NCBI RefSeq assembly: GCF_014137995.1
Contig: NZ_JACGWV010000001.1
Location: 248,001 to 312,000 of the forward strand
Direction of reading: 5' to 3'
Origin: Promicromonospora sukumoe
Lineage (GTDB): Bacteria; Actinomycetota; Actinomycetes; Actinomycetales; Cellulomonadaceae
DNA length: 64,000 nt
Shown: in pieces, positions 34,920 to 43,673 of the stretch
Position numbering within the stretch: position 1 is the first letter of the stretch
Layout: the number at the start of each line of letters is the position of its first letter
Notes under the pieces: model-generated
Databases searched by the model: none
What the model saw: only the letters and a program-made list of their open reading frames with translations
Told to the model about the DNA's origin: nothing
Made by a program: the position numbers and the translations under genes

Positions 34920-35918
34920 ATGCGACCACCACGGAAGATCCCGCCGCGTCTGCTGTCGGACGCCGCCACGCAGGAGGGGCTGGTGAACAAGGCCCAGTGC
35001 GACGCCGCGGGGCTGGACAAGTACGCCGTCGGGCGGCTGATCAAGGCCGGCGCCTGGTCTCGCGTGACCCGGTGCGTCTACGACACGGACCCCGATCCCG
35101 TCGAGCGGCGTCGGCGGGACGACTACTTCGAGCACGTCCGCCGCCGGGCCGCGTGGGCCGGGATGCTCGCGGTCCCGGGAGGGATCGCCGTCGGGGCCTG
35201 TGCGCTCGCGCTCCACCGCGTGGCCGGTCTGCCTGCGCGGCTCGTGCCGGAGGTGGCACGACCCGACGGCACGGCGGCGAAGCTCGGGTCCGAGGTCGTC
35301 CTGCGCCGCTACCGGTCCTTCCCGACGGTGCGGTACCGGGGCAGGCGGATCGCGGCCCTGGTCCCGGCGCTGGCGCAGGCGCTCCCGGGTCTGGCACGGG
35401 GTGGAGGCGTGGCGGTGCTCGGCAGCGTGCTGCACCAGGGCTTCCTTGACGTGTCGGCGCTCGACCAGGTGCGCGACATGATGCGACGCCGGCGCGGCTC
35501 GGTGCGGGCCCTCGACTGGTTCCCCCTGGCGTCCGGGCTGGACGAGTCACCCGCCGAGACGGCTGCCCGGCTCTCGTGCCTGGACCACGGCGTCCCGCCC
35601 GACGGTCAGCAGGTGACCTTCACTCTTGCCGGTGTCCTTCTGGCGCGGGTCGATCTGGTCTGGCGGCTGCCGGGCGGGCGGTACCTGGTGGTCGAGATCG
35701 ACGGGCGCGCGTACCACTCGGGCCAGGAGATGCTTGCCGACGACTCCGTGCGGCAGAACGGCCTGGTCGGCACGGACCGTCTGGTCGTCCTCCGCTACCC
35801 GGCGGCCGAGGCCCTGAGCGACGAGGGCATCGGTCCGGACGTCGCGGCCCGTCTGACGGCCCTGCGCTGGACCCCGGCTGCTGCTCTGCTGCGGGGGCAG
35901 GTCGAGCTCGACAGGTGA
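34920..35918 (+). CDS. AbiEi-type winged-helix protein with DUF559 nuclease-like C-terminus
   Basis: The 332-residue protein has an N-terminal helix-turn-helix resembling the AbiEi_4 antitoxin domain (GLVNKAQCDAAGLDKYAVGRL) followed by GAWSRVTRCVYDT. The C-terminal 90 residues look like DUF559, a Vsr/PD-(D/E)XK relative: D245, then the E259-x-D261 pair in VVEIDGRAYH. No AbiEii toxin gene is adjacent, so a classical type IV toxin-antitoxin pair is not supported. Such genes are common in actinobacterial accessory regions; a role in DNA processing or defence is inference. Direct repeats flank it. Confidence 0.75.
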   Translation: MRPPRKIPPRLLSDAATQEGLVNKAQCDAAGLDKYAVGRLIKAGAWSRVTRCVYDTDPDPVERRRRDDYFEHVRRRAAWAGMLAVPGGIAVGACALALHRVAGLPARLVPEVARPDGTAAKLGSEVVLRRYRSFPTVRYRGRRIAALVPALAQALPGLARGGGVAVLGSVLHQGFLDVSALDQVRDMMRRRRGSVRALDWFPLASGLDESPAETAARLSCLDHGVPPDGQQVTFTLAGVLLARVDLVWRLPGGRYLVVEIDGRAYHSGQEMLADDSVRQNGLVGTDRLVVLRYPAAEALSDEGIGPDVAARLTALRWTPAAALLRGQVELDR

Positions 35919-35929
35919 ACGCGGGTGCA

Positions 35930-35959
35930 GTGGCGGAATGGGCGCTCAGAGTGCAACCC
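35930..35959. repeat. Right copy of the 30-bp direct repeat flanking the AbiEi/DUF559 gene
   Basis: Differs from 34723-34752 at three positions. It starts 11 bases after the AbiEi/DUF559 stop and continues into an inverted segment (GGCGCT...) that could form a hairpin before the maf gene end. Confidence 0.75.
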
Positions 35960-35990
35960 GATCGGCGCTCACTCGATCCGCGCTCGACTG

Positions 35991-36785
35991 CTACGCCTTG
36001 CGGAGGTGGCGCCAGGGGACGTTGAGCTCTGCCAGGAGCTCGCGGAGCAGGGGGAGGCTGATGCCGACGACGCCGTGGTGGTCGCCCTCGATGCGCTCGA
36101 CGTACGGGCCGCCGAGGCCGTCGATCGTGAACGCGCCGGCCACGTGCAGCGGCTCGTCGGTCGCGACGTAGGCGTCGATCTCGTCGTCGTCGATGTCGGC
36201 GAACCAGACCGTGGTCGAGCTGGTGGAGCCGAGGGTGCCGCCGGTGCCGCCCGCGGCGTCGTCGCGCAGGTCGACCACCCAGTGGCCCGTATGCAGCACG
36301 CCCTTGCTCCCGCGCATGGCGCGCCAGCGCTCGCGCGCGGTTGCGGCGTCGGCCGGCTTGCCGACGATGGCGCCGTCGATCTCGAGCATCGAGTCGCAGC
36401 CGACGACGATCACGTCGACGGGCGCGGAGTCCACGTCCGCCTGATCGGCGTCCGCCTGCTCGACGTCGGAGGGCCCGTCGCCGTCGGCAGGCCCGGCGTC
36501 ACCAGGCCCACGATCGGAAGGCTCACCGTCGGAAGGCCCGGCCGGCGCCTCGGCGTCGGCCCACGACTCCTCCAGCCGGGACGCGACCTCCTCGGCCTTG
36601 GCCTGGGCCAGGACGAGCACGGCGTCGGCGGGGTCGAGCTCGCCGAAGCGCTCGGTGGCGTCGGCGAGGACCTTGTCCTCGTCCACGCCGGACACGACGA
36701 CTTCCGGCGTGACTCCTGCGGACTGCAGCGTCGCGAGTCGAGCGGGGGACTGGGAGGCGAGGACCAGGCGGGGCACGCGCGACAC
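35991..36785 (-). CDS. maf: Maf-family nucleotide pyrophosphatase with an acidic repeat insertion
   Basis: The 264-residue protein has the Maf signature LASQSPARL near residue 10, the catalytic VVGCDSM region (about 127-133) and the late GxGGPYVERIEGD motif. Maf proteins hydrolyse non-canonical or modified nucleoside triphosphates and are about 190-220 residues. Here residues 73-121 form an extra low-complexity, Pro/Ser/Asp/Gly/Ala-rich loop (units such as PSDGEPSDRGPG) between two core strands. GTG 36785 is chosen as it gives the family start; it lies downstream of the DUF885 terminator. Confidence 0.9.
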   Translation of the reverse strand: MSRVPRLVLASQSPARLATLQSAGVTPEVVVSGVDEDKVLADATERFGELDPADAVLVLAQAKAEEVASRLEESWADAEAPAGPSDGEPSDRGPGDAGPADGDGPSDVEQADADQADVDSAPVDVIVVGCDSMLEIDGAIVGKPADAATARERWRAMRGSKGVLHTGHWVVDLRDDAAGGTGGTLGSTSSTTVWFADIDDDEIDAYVATDEPLHVAGAFTIDGLGGPYVERIEGDHHGVVGISLPLLRELLAELNVPWRHLRKA

Positions 36786-36867
36786 AGTAACGAGAATGCG
36801 GCCGGAGCAAACGGGATTTCCGGTATCCACGCCGAGTGACCCACGTCACTTCGCCCGGTGCGCCGCC

Positions 36868-36917
36868 CACGTGTCAGACGTACAGGTCACCCGAGGGACC
36901 TGTACGTCTGACACGTG
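36868..36917. repeat. Palindrome with 21-bp perfect arms; same core as 55657-55698
   Basis: Arms 36868-36888 and 36897-36917 flank an eight-base centre, three bases beyond the DUF885 stop. The left arm core TGTCAGACGTACAGGTCACCC matches the palindrome at 55657 in 20 of 21 positions. Position suggests a terminator between DUF885 and maf. Confidence 0.88.
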
Positions 36918-36920
36918 CCG

Positions 36921-38618
36921 TCAGGACAGCGCCTCGCGCAGGGTGTCCAGGCCCACGGAGCCGAGGTTCAGCGCCCGGGCGTGGAAGGCCTTGGCGTCGA
37001 ACTCCTGGCCCGCCGGCACGGCCGCCTTGGCGGCGTCGCGCGTCTGCTCCCAGAGGCGCTGCCCCACCTTGTACGACGGCGCCTGGCCCGGCCAGCCGAG
37101 GTACCGGTTGAACTCGAACCGGACGAACTGCTCGGGCATGTTCACGTTGGCCAGCAGGAACGGCCAGCCCTTCTCGGCGGTCCAGGTGCCGCCGCCCCAC
37201 TCCTCGGGGGCCTTCAGGCCGAGGTGCACGCCGATGTCGAACACGACGCGGGCCGCCCGCAGGCGCTGCGCGTCGAGCATGCCGAGGCGGTCGCCCGGGT
37301 CGTCCATGTAGCCGAGGTCGGCCATGAGGCGCTCCGCGTACAGCGCCCAGCCCTCGCCGTGGCCGGACACCCAGCAGGCCAGCCGGCGCCAGGTGTTCAG
37401 CGTCTCGCGGGCGAACACCGCCTGGCCGCACTGCAGGTGATGGCCGGGGACGCCCTCGTGGTAGACGGTCGTCTTCTCGCGCCAGGTGTTGAACTCGGTG
37501 ACGCCGGCGGGCACGGCCCACCACATCCGGCCCGGTCGCGACCAGTCGTCGCTCGGCGGGGTGTAGTAGATGCCGCCCGACTGGGTCGGCGCGATCATGC
37601 ACTCCAGGTCGAGCACGGGCTCGGGCACGTCGAAGTGCGTGCCGTTCAGTGCGGTGATCGCGGCGTCCGACGTCTCCTGCATCCAGGTCTTGAGAGCGGC
37701 GGTGCCGAGGAGCTTGCGCGCGGGGTCGGCGTCGAGCACGGCCACCGCCTCCTCGACCGTGGCGCCCGGGCCGGCGATCTGGGCGGCGACCTGCTCCTGC
37801 TCGGCCACGATGGACGCGAGCTCCTCCAGGCCCCACCGGTACGTCTCGTCGAGGTCCACCTGCGCGCCCAGGAAGTGGCGCGAGAACAGGGCGTAGCGGT
37901 CACGGCCCACGGCGTCGGCCTCGGGCGCTCGCGGCGCGAGGTCGCGCTCCAGGAAGTCCGCGAGCCTGCCGTAGGCCTCGCGGGCGGCCGTGGCGCCGTG
38001 CTCCAGCTCCTTGCGGACCAGGCTGCACGCCGCGGAGTCGTCCAGCACCGCGTCGACGGCGGGGCCGCGCGTGAAGGAGGTGAAGAAGGAGTCCGACCCG
38101 GCGAGCTCGCGGGCCTGGTCCACGCACTCGCGCACCTGGCGGATCGCCGCGACGTCGCCCCGGGAGGCGGCCTCCGTCAGCGACTCGACGTACCCGTCGA
38201 CGGCGCCGGGCAGGCCGTTCAGGCGGGAGGCGATGTTCTCCCAGGCCTCGACCGAGTCGGTGGCCATGATGTCGAAGACGTCGCGCAGGCCCTGTACGGG
38301 CGAGGCGATGTTGTTCAGGTCGCGCAGGCCCTCGCCGGCGTCGTGCAGCTCCAGGTCGAGCCCGATCCGCTCGCGCATCGCGGACAGGGTGACGCGGTCG
38401 ACGTCGTCGGCGGGCTCCAGGCCGTCGAGGTTCGCCAGCACCTCACGCCCGGCCTGGGCGACGGCGTCGTGGCCGGCCGGGGAGAGGTCGTCGATCTCGT
38501 GATCGTGCCCCGGCAGGCCCCAGGCCGTCGCGGACAGGGGTGAGAGCTCGGTGAGGCGGGTGACGTAGGCGTCGGCGACGGCGTCGATCGGGGTGGAGGG
38601 CCGCGTGGGAGAGGTCAT
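36921..38618 (-). CDS. DUF885 family metallopeptidase-like protein
   Basis: The 565-residue protein has the DUF885 hallmark YHEGVPGHHLQ (a His-Glu...His-His zinc-site motif), followed by CWVSGHGEGWALYAERLM, in the C-terminal third. No signal peptide is visible, so it is probably cytoplasmic. Relatives are zinc-dependent peptidases or hydrolases of poorly known substrate. It follows the accE gene by 53 bases on the same strand and may be transcribed with the carboxylase genes; a palindrome directly follows its stop. Confidence 0.85.
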   Translation of the reverse strand: MTSPTRPSTPIDAVADAYVTRLTELSPLSATAWGLPGHDHEIDDLSPAGHDAVAQAGREVLANLDGLEPADDVDRVTLSAMRERIGLDLELHDAGEGLRDLNNIASPVQGLRDVFDIMATDSVEAWENIASRLNGLPGAVDGYVESLTEAASRGDVAAIRQVRECVDQARELAGSDSFFTSFTRGPAVDAVLDDSAACSLVRKELEHGATAAREAYGRLADFLERDLAPRAPEADAVGRDRYALFSRHFLGAQVDLDETYRWGLEELASIVAEQEQVAAQIAGPGATVEEAVAVLDADPARKLLGTAALKTWMQETSDAAITALNGTHFDVPEPVLDLECMIAPTQSGGIYYTPPSDDWSRPGRMWWAVPAGVTEFNTWREKTTVYHEGVPGHHLQCGQAVFARETLNTWRRLACWVSGHGEGWALYAERLMADLGYMDDPGDRLGMLDAQRLRAARVVFDIGVHLGLKAPEEWGGGTWTAEKGWPFLLANVNMPEQFVRFEFNRYLGWPGQAPSYKVGQRLWEQTRDAAKAAVPAGQEFDAKAFHARALNLGSVGLDTLREALS

Positions 38619-38671
38619 GAGGGGGAGCGTACGGTGCGCGTTCCCTCACTCGCAGTCACAATTCCCGGCGG

Positions 38672-38911
38672 TCAGGACCGCAGGCTCCACCGCCACGAGT
38701 CCGCGTTGTGCCGCCCGGCGCGTCCACCGAAGTTGTTGGCCGTGGCCGCACCGTTCCCGCGCAGCGCGCGGGAACGGTTGGTCCACTCGTCGAGCGGCGC
38801 GGCGTCCTCGGGCTCCGTCCCGGCGGCCGCGACCGCCGCGAGGCCGGCCACGAGCGCGGCCACCTCGACGTCGTCGGGCTCGCCGCGGACGACGCGTACC
38901 TGGGAGCTCAC
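38672..38911 (-). CDS. accE: Acyl-CoA carboxylase epsilon subunit
   Basis: The 79-residue protein begins SQVRVVRGEPDDVEVAALVAG, with the V-x-R-G-x-P-(x)2-E-(x)2-A-L pattern of actinobacterial carboxylase epsilon subunits, and ends in the conserved W-R/W-S motif (DSWRWSLRS). Epsilon binds the beta subunit and stabilises or stimulates the holoenzyme. GTG 38911 overlaps the stop of the upstream gene (GTGA). It is the last of the three carboxylase-linked genes. Confidence 0.88.
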   Translation of the reverse strand: MSSQVRVVRGEPDDVEVAALVAGLAAVAAAGTEPEDAAPLDEWTNRSRALRGNGAATANNFGGRAGRHNADSWRWSLRS

Positions 38912-39435
38912 TCGTCGTCCTCTTCCTCGTAGAAGCCGAAGCCGGGGGCCTCGCCGCGCGAGGCGGCCCACTCCGCGATGTCGTAACCGCCCTCGGTGAG
39001 CTGCGTGGCGACGGACTCGCCGGCGGCGTCGAGCAGGTCGATCACGCCGTCGAGCGACGCGTCGCCGCCCCGCGCGCCCACGACGAAGCCGAGGTAGAAC
39101 GACTCGCCCTCCTCCGGCGTCTCGGACTCGAGGATCTCGTCCTCCTCGCCCTCGTGCTCCGGCTCCCACACCGACGAGGTGAGGTCCGGGTGCATGCCCA
39201 GGGCGCCGTGCAGCACGTCGAACAGGGACGCGTTCAGGTGCCCCACCTTCGACTCGAGGGCCAGCACGCGCGGGTCCTCGTCGGCCTCGGCGGCGCCGAA
39301 CTCGGCGCGCACCCCGACGGCGGTCCCCACGTAGTCGTGCAGCGCGGCCGCCAGGGCGTCGACGGCGCGGTGCATCGGCTCCGTGTCGACGCGGCCCATC
39401 GGCGCCGGGCCGTGGGTGGCGTCCTCGTGGCTCAT
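38908..39435 (-). CDS. Conserved unknown encoded between carboxylase beta and epsilon
   Basis: This 175-residue soluble, strongly acidic protein does not match a family I can name. It has a helical N-terminus (MHRAVDALAAALHDYVGTA), a central EEGESFYLGFVVGARGGD segment and an acidic C-terminus, FYEEEDDE. GGAGGAG precedes the ATG at 39435, a stronger ribosome binding site than most in this window. It follows the beta-subunit gene by 43 bases and overlaps accE, so a link to carboxylase function is plausible. Confidence 0.75.
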   Translation of the reverse strand: MSHEDATHGPAPMGRVDTEPMHRAVDALAAALHDYVGTAVGVRAEFGAAEADEDPRVLALESKVGHLNASLFDVLHGALGMHPDLTSSVWEPEHEGEEDEILESETPEEGESFYLGFVVGARGGDASLDGVIDLLDAAGESVATQLTEGGYDIAEWAASRGEAPGFGFYEEEDDE

Positions 39436-39478
39436 GCAGTCTCCTCCAGGTCTCGGCAGGCTCGACCAGCGAACCAGG

Positions 39479-41077
39479 TCACAGCGGGATGTTGCCGTGC
39501 TTCTTCGGAGGAAGCGTAGATCGCTTGGTGCGCAGCGCGCGCAGGGCACGCACGACCTGCACCCGGGTCTCGGACGGGCGGATGACCGCGTCCACGTACC
39601 CGCGCTCGGCGGCGTCCCACGGGTTGACGATGGCGTCCTCGTACTCGCCGGTCAGCCGGGCGCGCTCGGCCTCGACGTCGCCGCCCGCCTCCTGGACCGT
39701 CCTCAGCGCGCCGCGCTGCAGGATGTTCACGGCACCGCTCGCGCCCATCACGGCGATCTGCGCCGTCGGCCAGGCCAGGTTCACGTCGGCGCCGAGCTGC
39801 TTGGAGCCCATGACGATGTACGCGCCGCCGTACGCCTTGCGCGTGATGATCGTGACCAGCGGGACCGTGGCCTCGGCGTACGCGTAGATCAGCTTGGCGC
39901 CGCGGCGGATGATGCCCTGGTGCTCCTGGCCGACGCCGGGCAGGAAGCCCGGCACGTCCACGAACGTCAGCACGGGGATGTTGAACGCGTCGCAGGTGCG
40001 CACGAACCGCGCGGCCTTCTCGGCGGCGTCGATGTCGAGCGTGCCCGCCATGGACTGGGGCTGGTTGGCAATGATGCCGACCGACTGCCCCTCCACGTGC
40101 CCGAAGCCGACCAGCACGTTGGTCGCGAACATCGGCTGGACCTCCAGGAACGACTCCGGGTCCAGCACCGCCTCGACGGCCTCGCACATGTCGTACGGCT
40201 GGTTGTCGCTGTCCGGGATCAGCTCGTCGAGAGCCTCGTCGTCGGCCGTGACCTCGAGGACGGTCTCGTCCTCGGGCGGGAACGACGGCGCGTCCGACAG
40301 GTTGTTCTGCGGCAGATAGCTCACCAGGTGGCGCACGTAGTCGATCGCGTCGTCCTCGTCGCTGCCCATGTAGTGCGCCACGCCCGACTTCGAGTTGTGC
40401 GTGCGGGCGCCGCCCAGGGTCTCGAAGTCGACGTCCTCGCCCGTCACGGTGCGGATGACGTCCGGGCCGGTGATGAACATGTTGGACGTCTGGTCGGCCA
40501 TCACGATGAAGTCGGTCAGGGCGGGGGAGTACACCGCGCCGCCCGCGCTCGGGCCGAGGATGAGCGAGATCTGCGGGATGACGCCCGACGCCGCCACGTT
40601 GCGCCGGAACATCTCCGCGAACTGCGTCAGCGCCGCGACACCCTCCTGGATGCGCGCGCCACCGCCGTCGCTGATGCCGATCAGCGGCACACCGGTGCGC
40701 AGCGCGAGGTCCTGCACCTTGGTGATCTTCTGGCCGTGCACCTCGCCGAGGCTGCCGCCGAAGACCGTGAAGTCCTGCGAGTAGACGCAGACCTGGCGGC
40801 CGTCGATCGTGCCGTACCCGGTCACGACGCCGTCGCCGGCGATCCGCTTCTTGTCCAGCCCGAAGTTGCGGCTGCGGTGCTTGGCCAGCGCGTCCAGCTC
40901 GGTGAAGCTGCCCTCGTCCAGCAGCGCGTCGATCCGCTCGCGGGCGGTCTTCTTGCCCCGCTTGTGCTGCTTCTCCTGGGCCGTCTCCTCCGGCTTGTCG
41001 ATGGCGGCGGCCCGGCGGGCGTCGAGGTCGTCGAGCTTGGCGCGCGTGCCGGCGAGTGTCGTGGTGGAGTCGTTCAC
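39479..41077 (-). CDS. accB: Acyl-CoA carboxylase beta chain (carboxyltransferase)
   Basis: The 532-residue carboxyltransferase moves the carboxyl group from biotin to acetyl- or propionyl-CoA. It shows [17 protein letters not shown], the oxyanion-type [13 protein letters not shown] and [16 protein letters not shown] in the N-terminal crotonase-fold half, and [19 protein letters not shown] and [13 protein letters not shown] in the C-terminal half. The full PccB/AccD length is present. GTG 41077 has TACGCT seven bases upstream. It is divergent from birA, the ligase that biotinylates the alpha chain. Confidence 0.93.
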   Translation of the reverse strand: MNDSTTTLAGTRAKLDDLDARRAAAIDKPEETAQEKQHKRGKKTARERIDALLDEGSFTELDALAKHRSRNFGLDKKRIAGDGVVTGYGTIDGRQVCVYSQDFTVFGGSLGEVHGQKITKVQDLALRTGVPLIGISDGGGARIQEGVAALTQFAEMFRRNVAASGVIPQISLILGPSAGGAVYSPALTDFIVMADQTSNMFITGPDVIRTVTGEDVDFETLGGARTHNSKSGVAHYMGSDEDDAIDYVRHLVSYLPQNNLSDAPSFPPEDETVLEVTADDEALDELIPDSDNQPYDMCEAVEAVLDPESFLEVQPMFATNVLVGFGHVEGQSVGIIANQPQSMAGTLDIDAAEKAARFVRTCDAFNIPVLTFVDVPGFLPGVGQEHQGIIRRGAKLIYAYAEATVPLVTIITRKAYGGAYIVMGSKQLGADVNLAWPTAQIAVMGASGAVNILQRGALRTVQEAGGDVEAERARLTGEYEDAIVNPWDAAERGYVDAVIRPSETRVQVVRALRALRTKRSTLPPKKHGNIPL

Positions 41078-41084
41078 GCCTTAG

Positions 41085-41090
41085 AGCGTA
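41085..41090 (-). promoter_or_regulatory. -10 element TACGCT of the carboxylase beta operon
   Basis: Read on the minus strand, the hexamer ends seven bases before GTG 41077, predicting a leaderless first gene; the second gene in the operon has a strong ribosome binding site. Confidence 0.55.
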
Positions 41091-41197
41091 GTTGTCGGAT
41101 GCCTCCGGCTCGATGCGGAAGACCTCAGCGGGTCGCCCCGCCGGCTTGTGGGTTTCCTCCAAGGGCGGCCGCGCGGCCCCGGAGAGAGGATGAGGAG

Positions 41198-42058
41198 GTG
41201 CACCCCTCCCTGTCCCTCGACCGCCTGACCGTCCCCGGGTTCGCCCGGGTCGACGTGGTCGAGACGTCGCCCTCCACCAACGCCGAGCTCGCCGCCGCCG
41301 TCCGCGCCGACCCGGCCGCCTGGCCCGCGCCGTCGGCCCTGGTCGCGGAGGAGCAGACCGCCGGACGCGGCCGCGCCGGACGGACGTGGGAGACGCCGCC
41401 GCGCGCGAGCCTCACCGTCTCCGTGCTGCTCCGGCCGCGCGTCCCGGCCGAGATCCTGGGCTGGCTCCCGCTCCTGGCGGGCCTCGCCGTGGTCCGCGCC
41501 GTGTCCGACGGCGGGGTCACCGCCGCCGTGAAGTGGCCCAACGACGTGCTCCTGCCCGCCGCTGACGCCGTCGAAGGCCTGGGCCCGTACCGCAAGGTCG
41601 CCGGCATCCTGGCCGAGGTGGTGCCGGAGGCGCCGGGCGCCGGATCGGCCGGCGCGACGGGGGCCGGGCCCGCCGCCCCCGCCGTCGTGCTCGGGATCGG
41701 GCTCAACGTCTCCCAGTCCGCCGAGGAGCTGCCCGTGCCGACGGCGACGTCGCTGGCGCTCGCGGGCCACCCCCGGCCCGACCGCACCGACGTGCTGGTG
41801 CACATGCTGGGCGAGCTGCACGCCGTCGTCCGCCGCTGGGAGGAGGCCGACGGCGACGTCACCGCGGCCGGGCTGCTGGACGAGTACCGCGCCGTCTCCG
41901 CGACGCTCGGGACGCGCGTGCGGGCCGAGCTCGCCGGGGGCGCCGGCGAGGTGGTCGGCGAGGCCGTGGGCCTCGACGAGGCCGGGGCGCTGACGATCCG
42001 CACGGACGCGGGCGAGGAGCGCACGGTGACCGCGGGCGACGTCTGGCACCTGCGGTAG
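41198..42058 (+). CDS. birA: Biotin-[acetyl-CoA carboxylase] ligase, catalytic form without DNA-binding domain
   Basis: The 286-residue ligase forms biotinyl-AMP and biotinylates the carboxylase carrier domain. It has TSPSTNAELA, EEQTAGRGRAGRTWETPP (the biotinyl-AMP loop), VKWPNDVLLP and GIGLNVSQ. There is no N-terminal winged helix, so this is a mono-functional ligase and not a repressor, as usual in actinobacteria. GTG 41198 follows a purine-rich GAGAGAGGA. It is divergent from the carboxylase beta gene. Confidence 0.93.
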   Translation: MHPSLSLDRLTVPGFARVDVVETSPSTNAELAAAVRADPAAWPAPSALVAEEQTAGRGRAGRTWETPPRASLTVSVLLRPRVPAEILGWLPLLAGLAVVRAVSDGGVTAAVKWPNDVLLPAADAVEGLGPYRKVAGILAEVVPEAPGAGSAGATGAGPAAPAVVLGIGLNVSQSAEELPVPTATSLALAGHPRPDRTDVLVHMLGELHAVVRRWEEADGDVTAAGLLDEYRAVSATLGTRVRAELAGGAGEVVGEAVGLDEAGALTIRTDAGEERTVTAGDVWHLR

Positions 42059-42201
42059 CCGGGCGCCGGGCAGGACCGGGTGAACCGGCCCGCCGATCCG
42101 GGTGAACTCGTCGGCAGCCCCTGCCGCGCGACACCTGACCTGCGGTAATCTCCGCCACAAGCGACGACGGGCAGCACGGGCGGTGACGGTCAGGAGACGC
42201 C

Positions 42202-42498
42202 ATGGAGGCAGGACGAGCCACGGTCGGTGTGGCCAAGGGGGTCGTGTGCGCCGCGGCCGTGGTCACGGTGTACCTGATCAGCACGGTCCGGCTGGACCGC
42301 GGCATCGTCCAGACCGAGGGCACGCCGACGACGGGCCTCATCGCGGCCGGGGTCGCCTGGCTGCTGGTCGTCTGGGTGCTGCTCTACCGGGACGACGGCG
42401 TGCCCGGCGTCCGGCTGAGCCTGTGGAACGTGGTGACCGTGGTCGGCATGCTGCTGGTCCTCATGGGCATCCCGCTCGTCCTGACGCTCTGGGGCTGA
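42202..42498 (+). CDS. Small integral membrane protein
   Basis: The 98-residue protein has three predicted membrane helices (about residues 10-28, 44-62, 74-95) and no recognisable family motif. The ATG at 42202 is preceded by GGAG with suitable spacing. It lies between birA and the cyclase gene on the same strand but with gaps of 143 and 55 bases, so it may be its own transcription unit. A TAATCT sequence about 55 bases upstream may be its -10 element. Confidence 0.7.
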   Translation: MEAGRATVGVAKGVVCAAAVVTVYLISTVRLDRGIVQTEGTPTTGLIAAGVAWLLVVWVLLYRDDGVPGVRLSLWNVVTVVGMLLVLMGIPLVLTLWG

Positions 42499-42541
42499 GC
42501 GGCGCACACCGATGCATGCCGTTGCATGAGGTGCGCCCGCC

Positions 42542-42547
42542 TACAGT
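42542..42547 (+). promoter_or_regulatory. -10 element TACAGT of the nucleotide cyclase gene
   Basis: TACAGT ends six bases before GTG 42554. A spaced repeat (ATGCA...TGCAT, about 42511-42528) just upstream could be an operator. Confidence 0.5.
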
Positions 42548-42553
42548 GGTGAC

Positions 42554-43621
42554 GTGCTCCACAACTCCGAGACGTCCCCCGCGAACCACGAGACCCCGGG
42601 GGCAGACACCGCTGCCCGCCTGGACGAGACGCTGCTGGGCGGCGCGCGCCGCTACACCCTGTCGCAGGTCGTGGAGCTCACGGGGCTCGACAAGCAGTTC
42701 GTGACCCGGTACTGGCGCTGGATCGGTCTGCCCGTCACCCACCCGACCGAGACCTGGTTCACCGACGCCGACGTCGAGGCGCTCAAGGACGCGGCGGGCC
42801 TGTTCGAGGCGGAGCAGATGGACGAGCGCGCCCAGATGACCTTCATCCGGTCGGTCGGGCACACCACCGAGCGGCTGGCGCTGTGGCAGGTCGAGGCGCT
42901 CGTCGAGCACCTCGCCCGGCGCTACGAGCTGGACGAGACGTCGGCCCGGCTGCTCGCCCTGGACAAGCTCCCGGAGATGTCCGAGATGCTCAGCCGCCAG
43001 CTCGAGCACGCCTGGCGGCGTCAGCTCGCGGCGCTCACGGGGCGTACCGCCATCGAGTTCGCCGGGGCGCGGGGCGACGAGAGCAACGACGGCCACCAGC
43101 TCCCGCTGCTGCGGGCGGTCGGGTTCGCCGACATCGTCTCCTTCACCAAGCGGACGGCGGGCCTCGGCTCGGAGGAGCTGGCGGAGTTCGTGCAGCGGTT
43201 CGAGGCCGGCGCGCGCGACGTCATCGTCAACGCGGGCGGCCGCGTCGTGAAGACCATCGGCGACGCCGTCCTCTTCGTGACCGACGACGTCTCCACCGGC
43301 GCGGAGGTCGCCCTCGGCCTGGCCGAGACGTCCGGGGTGGCGCTCGGGACCGCGGCGCCCGGCGACCCCGAGATCCCCGTGCGCGTGGGCCTCGTCTGGG
43401 GGCGCGTGCTGTCCCGGTTCGGCGACATCTTCGGCCCGACGGTCAACCTCGCCTCACGCCTCACCGAGCAGTCCGACCCCTCGACCGTGCTGGTCGACAA
43501 GGACACCGCCGCGATGCTGGCGACGAGCTCGCGCTACGCGCTCACCGCGCAGCCCGAGCGGGACGTGCCGGGCATCGGCCCGCTCGCGCCGGTGCGGCTC
43601 CAGCGGGCGTACCGGGGCTGA
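42554..43621 (+). CDS. Class III adenylate/guanylate cyclase with N-terminal regulatory domain
   Basis: The 355-residue cytoplasmic protein has a helical N-terminal domain (about residues 30-170; YTLSQVVELTGLDKQFVTRYW) resembling the adenylate-cyclase regulatory domain of mycobacterial Rv1264-type enzymes. A class III cyclase domain follows. Metal-binding Asp residues lie in GFADIVSFT (about 194) and TIGDAVLFV (about 238), and the transition-state Asn/Arg in FGPTVNLASRL. The catalytic set appears complete, so cAMP production is likely; relatives with this N-terminus respond to pH or lipids. Confidence 0.85.
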   Translation: MLHNSETSPANHETPGADTAARLDETLLGGARRYTLSQVVELTGLDKQFVTRYWRWIGLPVTHPTETWFTDADVEALKDAAGLFEAEQMDERAQMTFIRSVGHTTERLALWQVEALVEHLARRYELDETSARLLALDKLPEMSEMLSRQLEHAWRRQLAALTGRTAIEFAGARGDESNDGHQLPLLRAVGFADIVSFTKRTAGLGSEELAEFVQRFEAGARDVIVNAGGRVVKTIGDAVLFVTDDVSTGAEVALGLAETSGVALGTAAPGDPEIPVRVGLVWGRVLSRFGDIFGPTVNLASRLTEQSDPSTVLVDKDTAAMLATSSRYALTAQPERDVPGIGPLAPVRLQRAYRG

Positions 43622-43673
43622 CGCCGGGCCCTGGGGTCCGCGGGCCGGCGGCTCGCCGACGGCGTCCCCGCCC

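Noticed and set aside
34920..35918. Complete type IV AbiE toxin-antitoxin system
   Set aside because: Only an AbiEi-like N-terminus is present and no AbiEii nucleotidyltransferase gene adjoins it.
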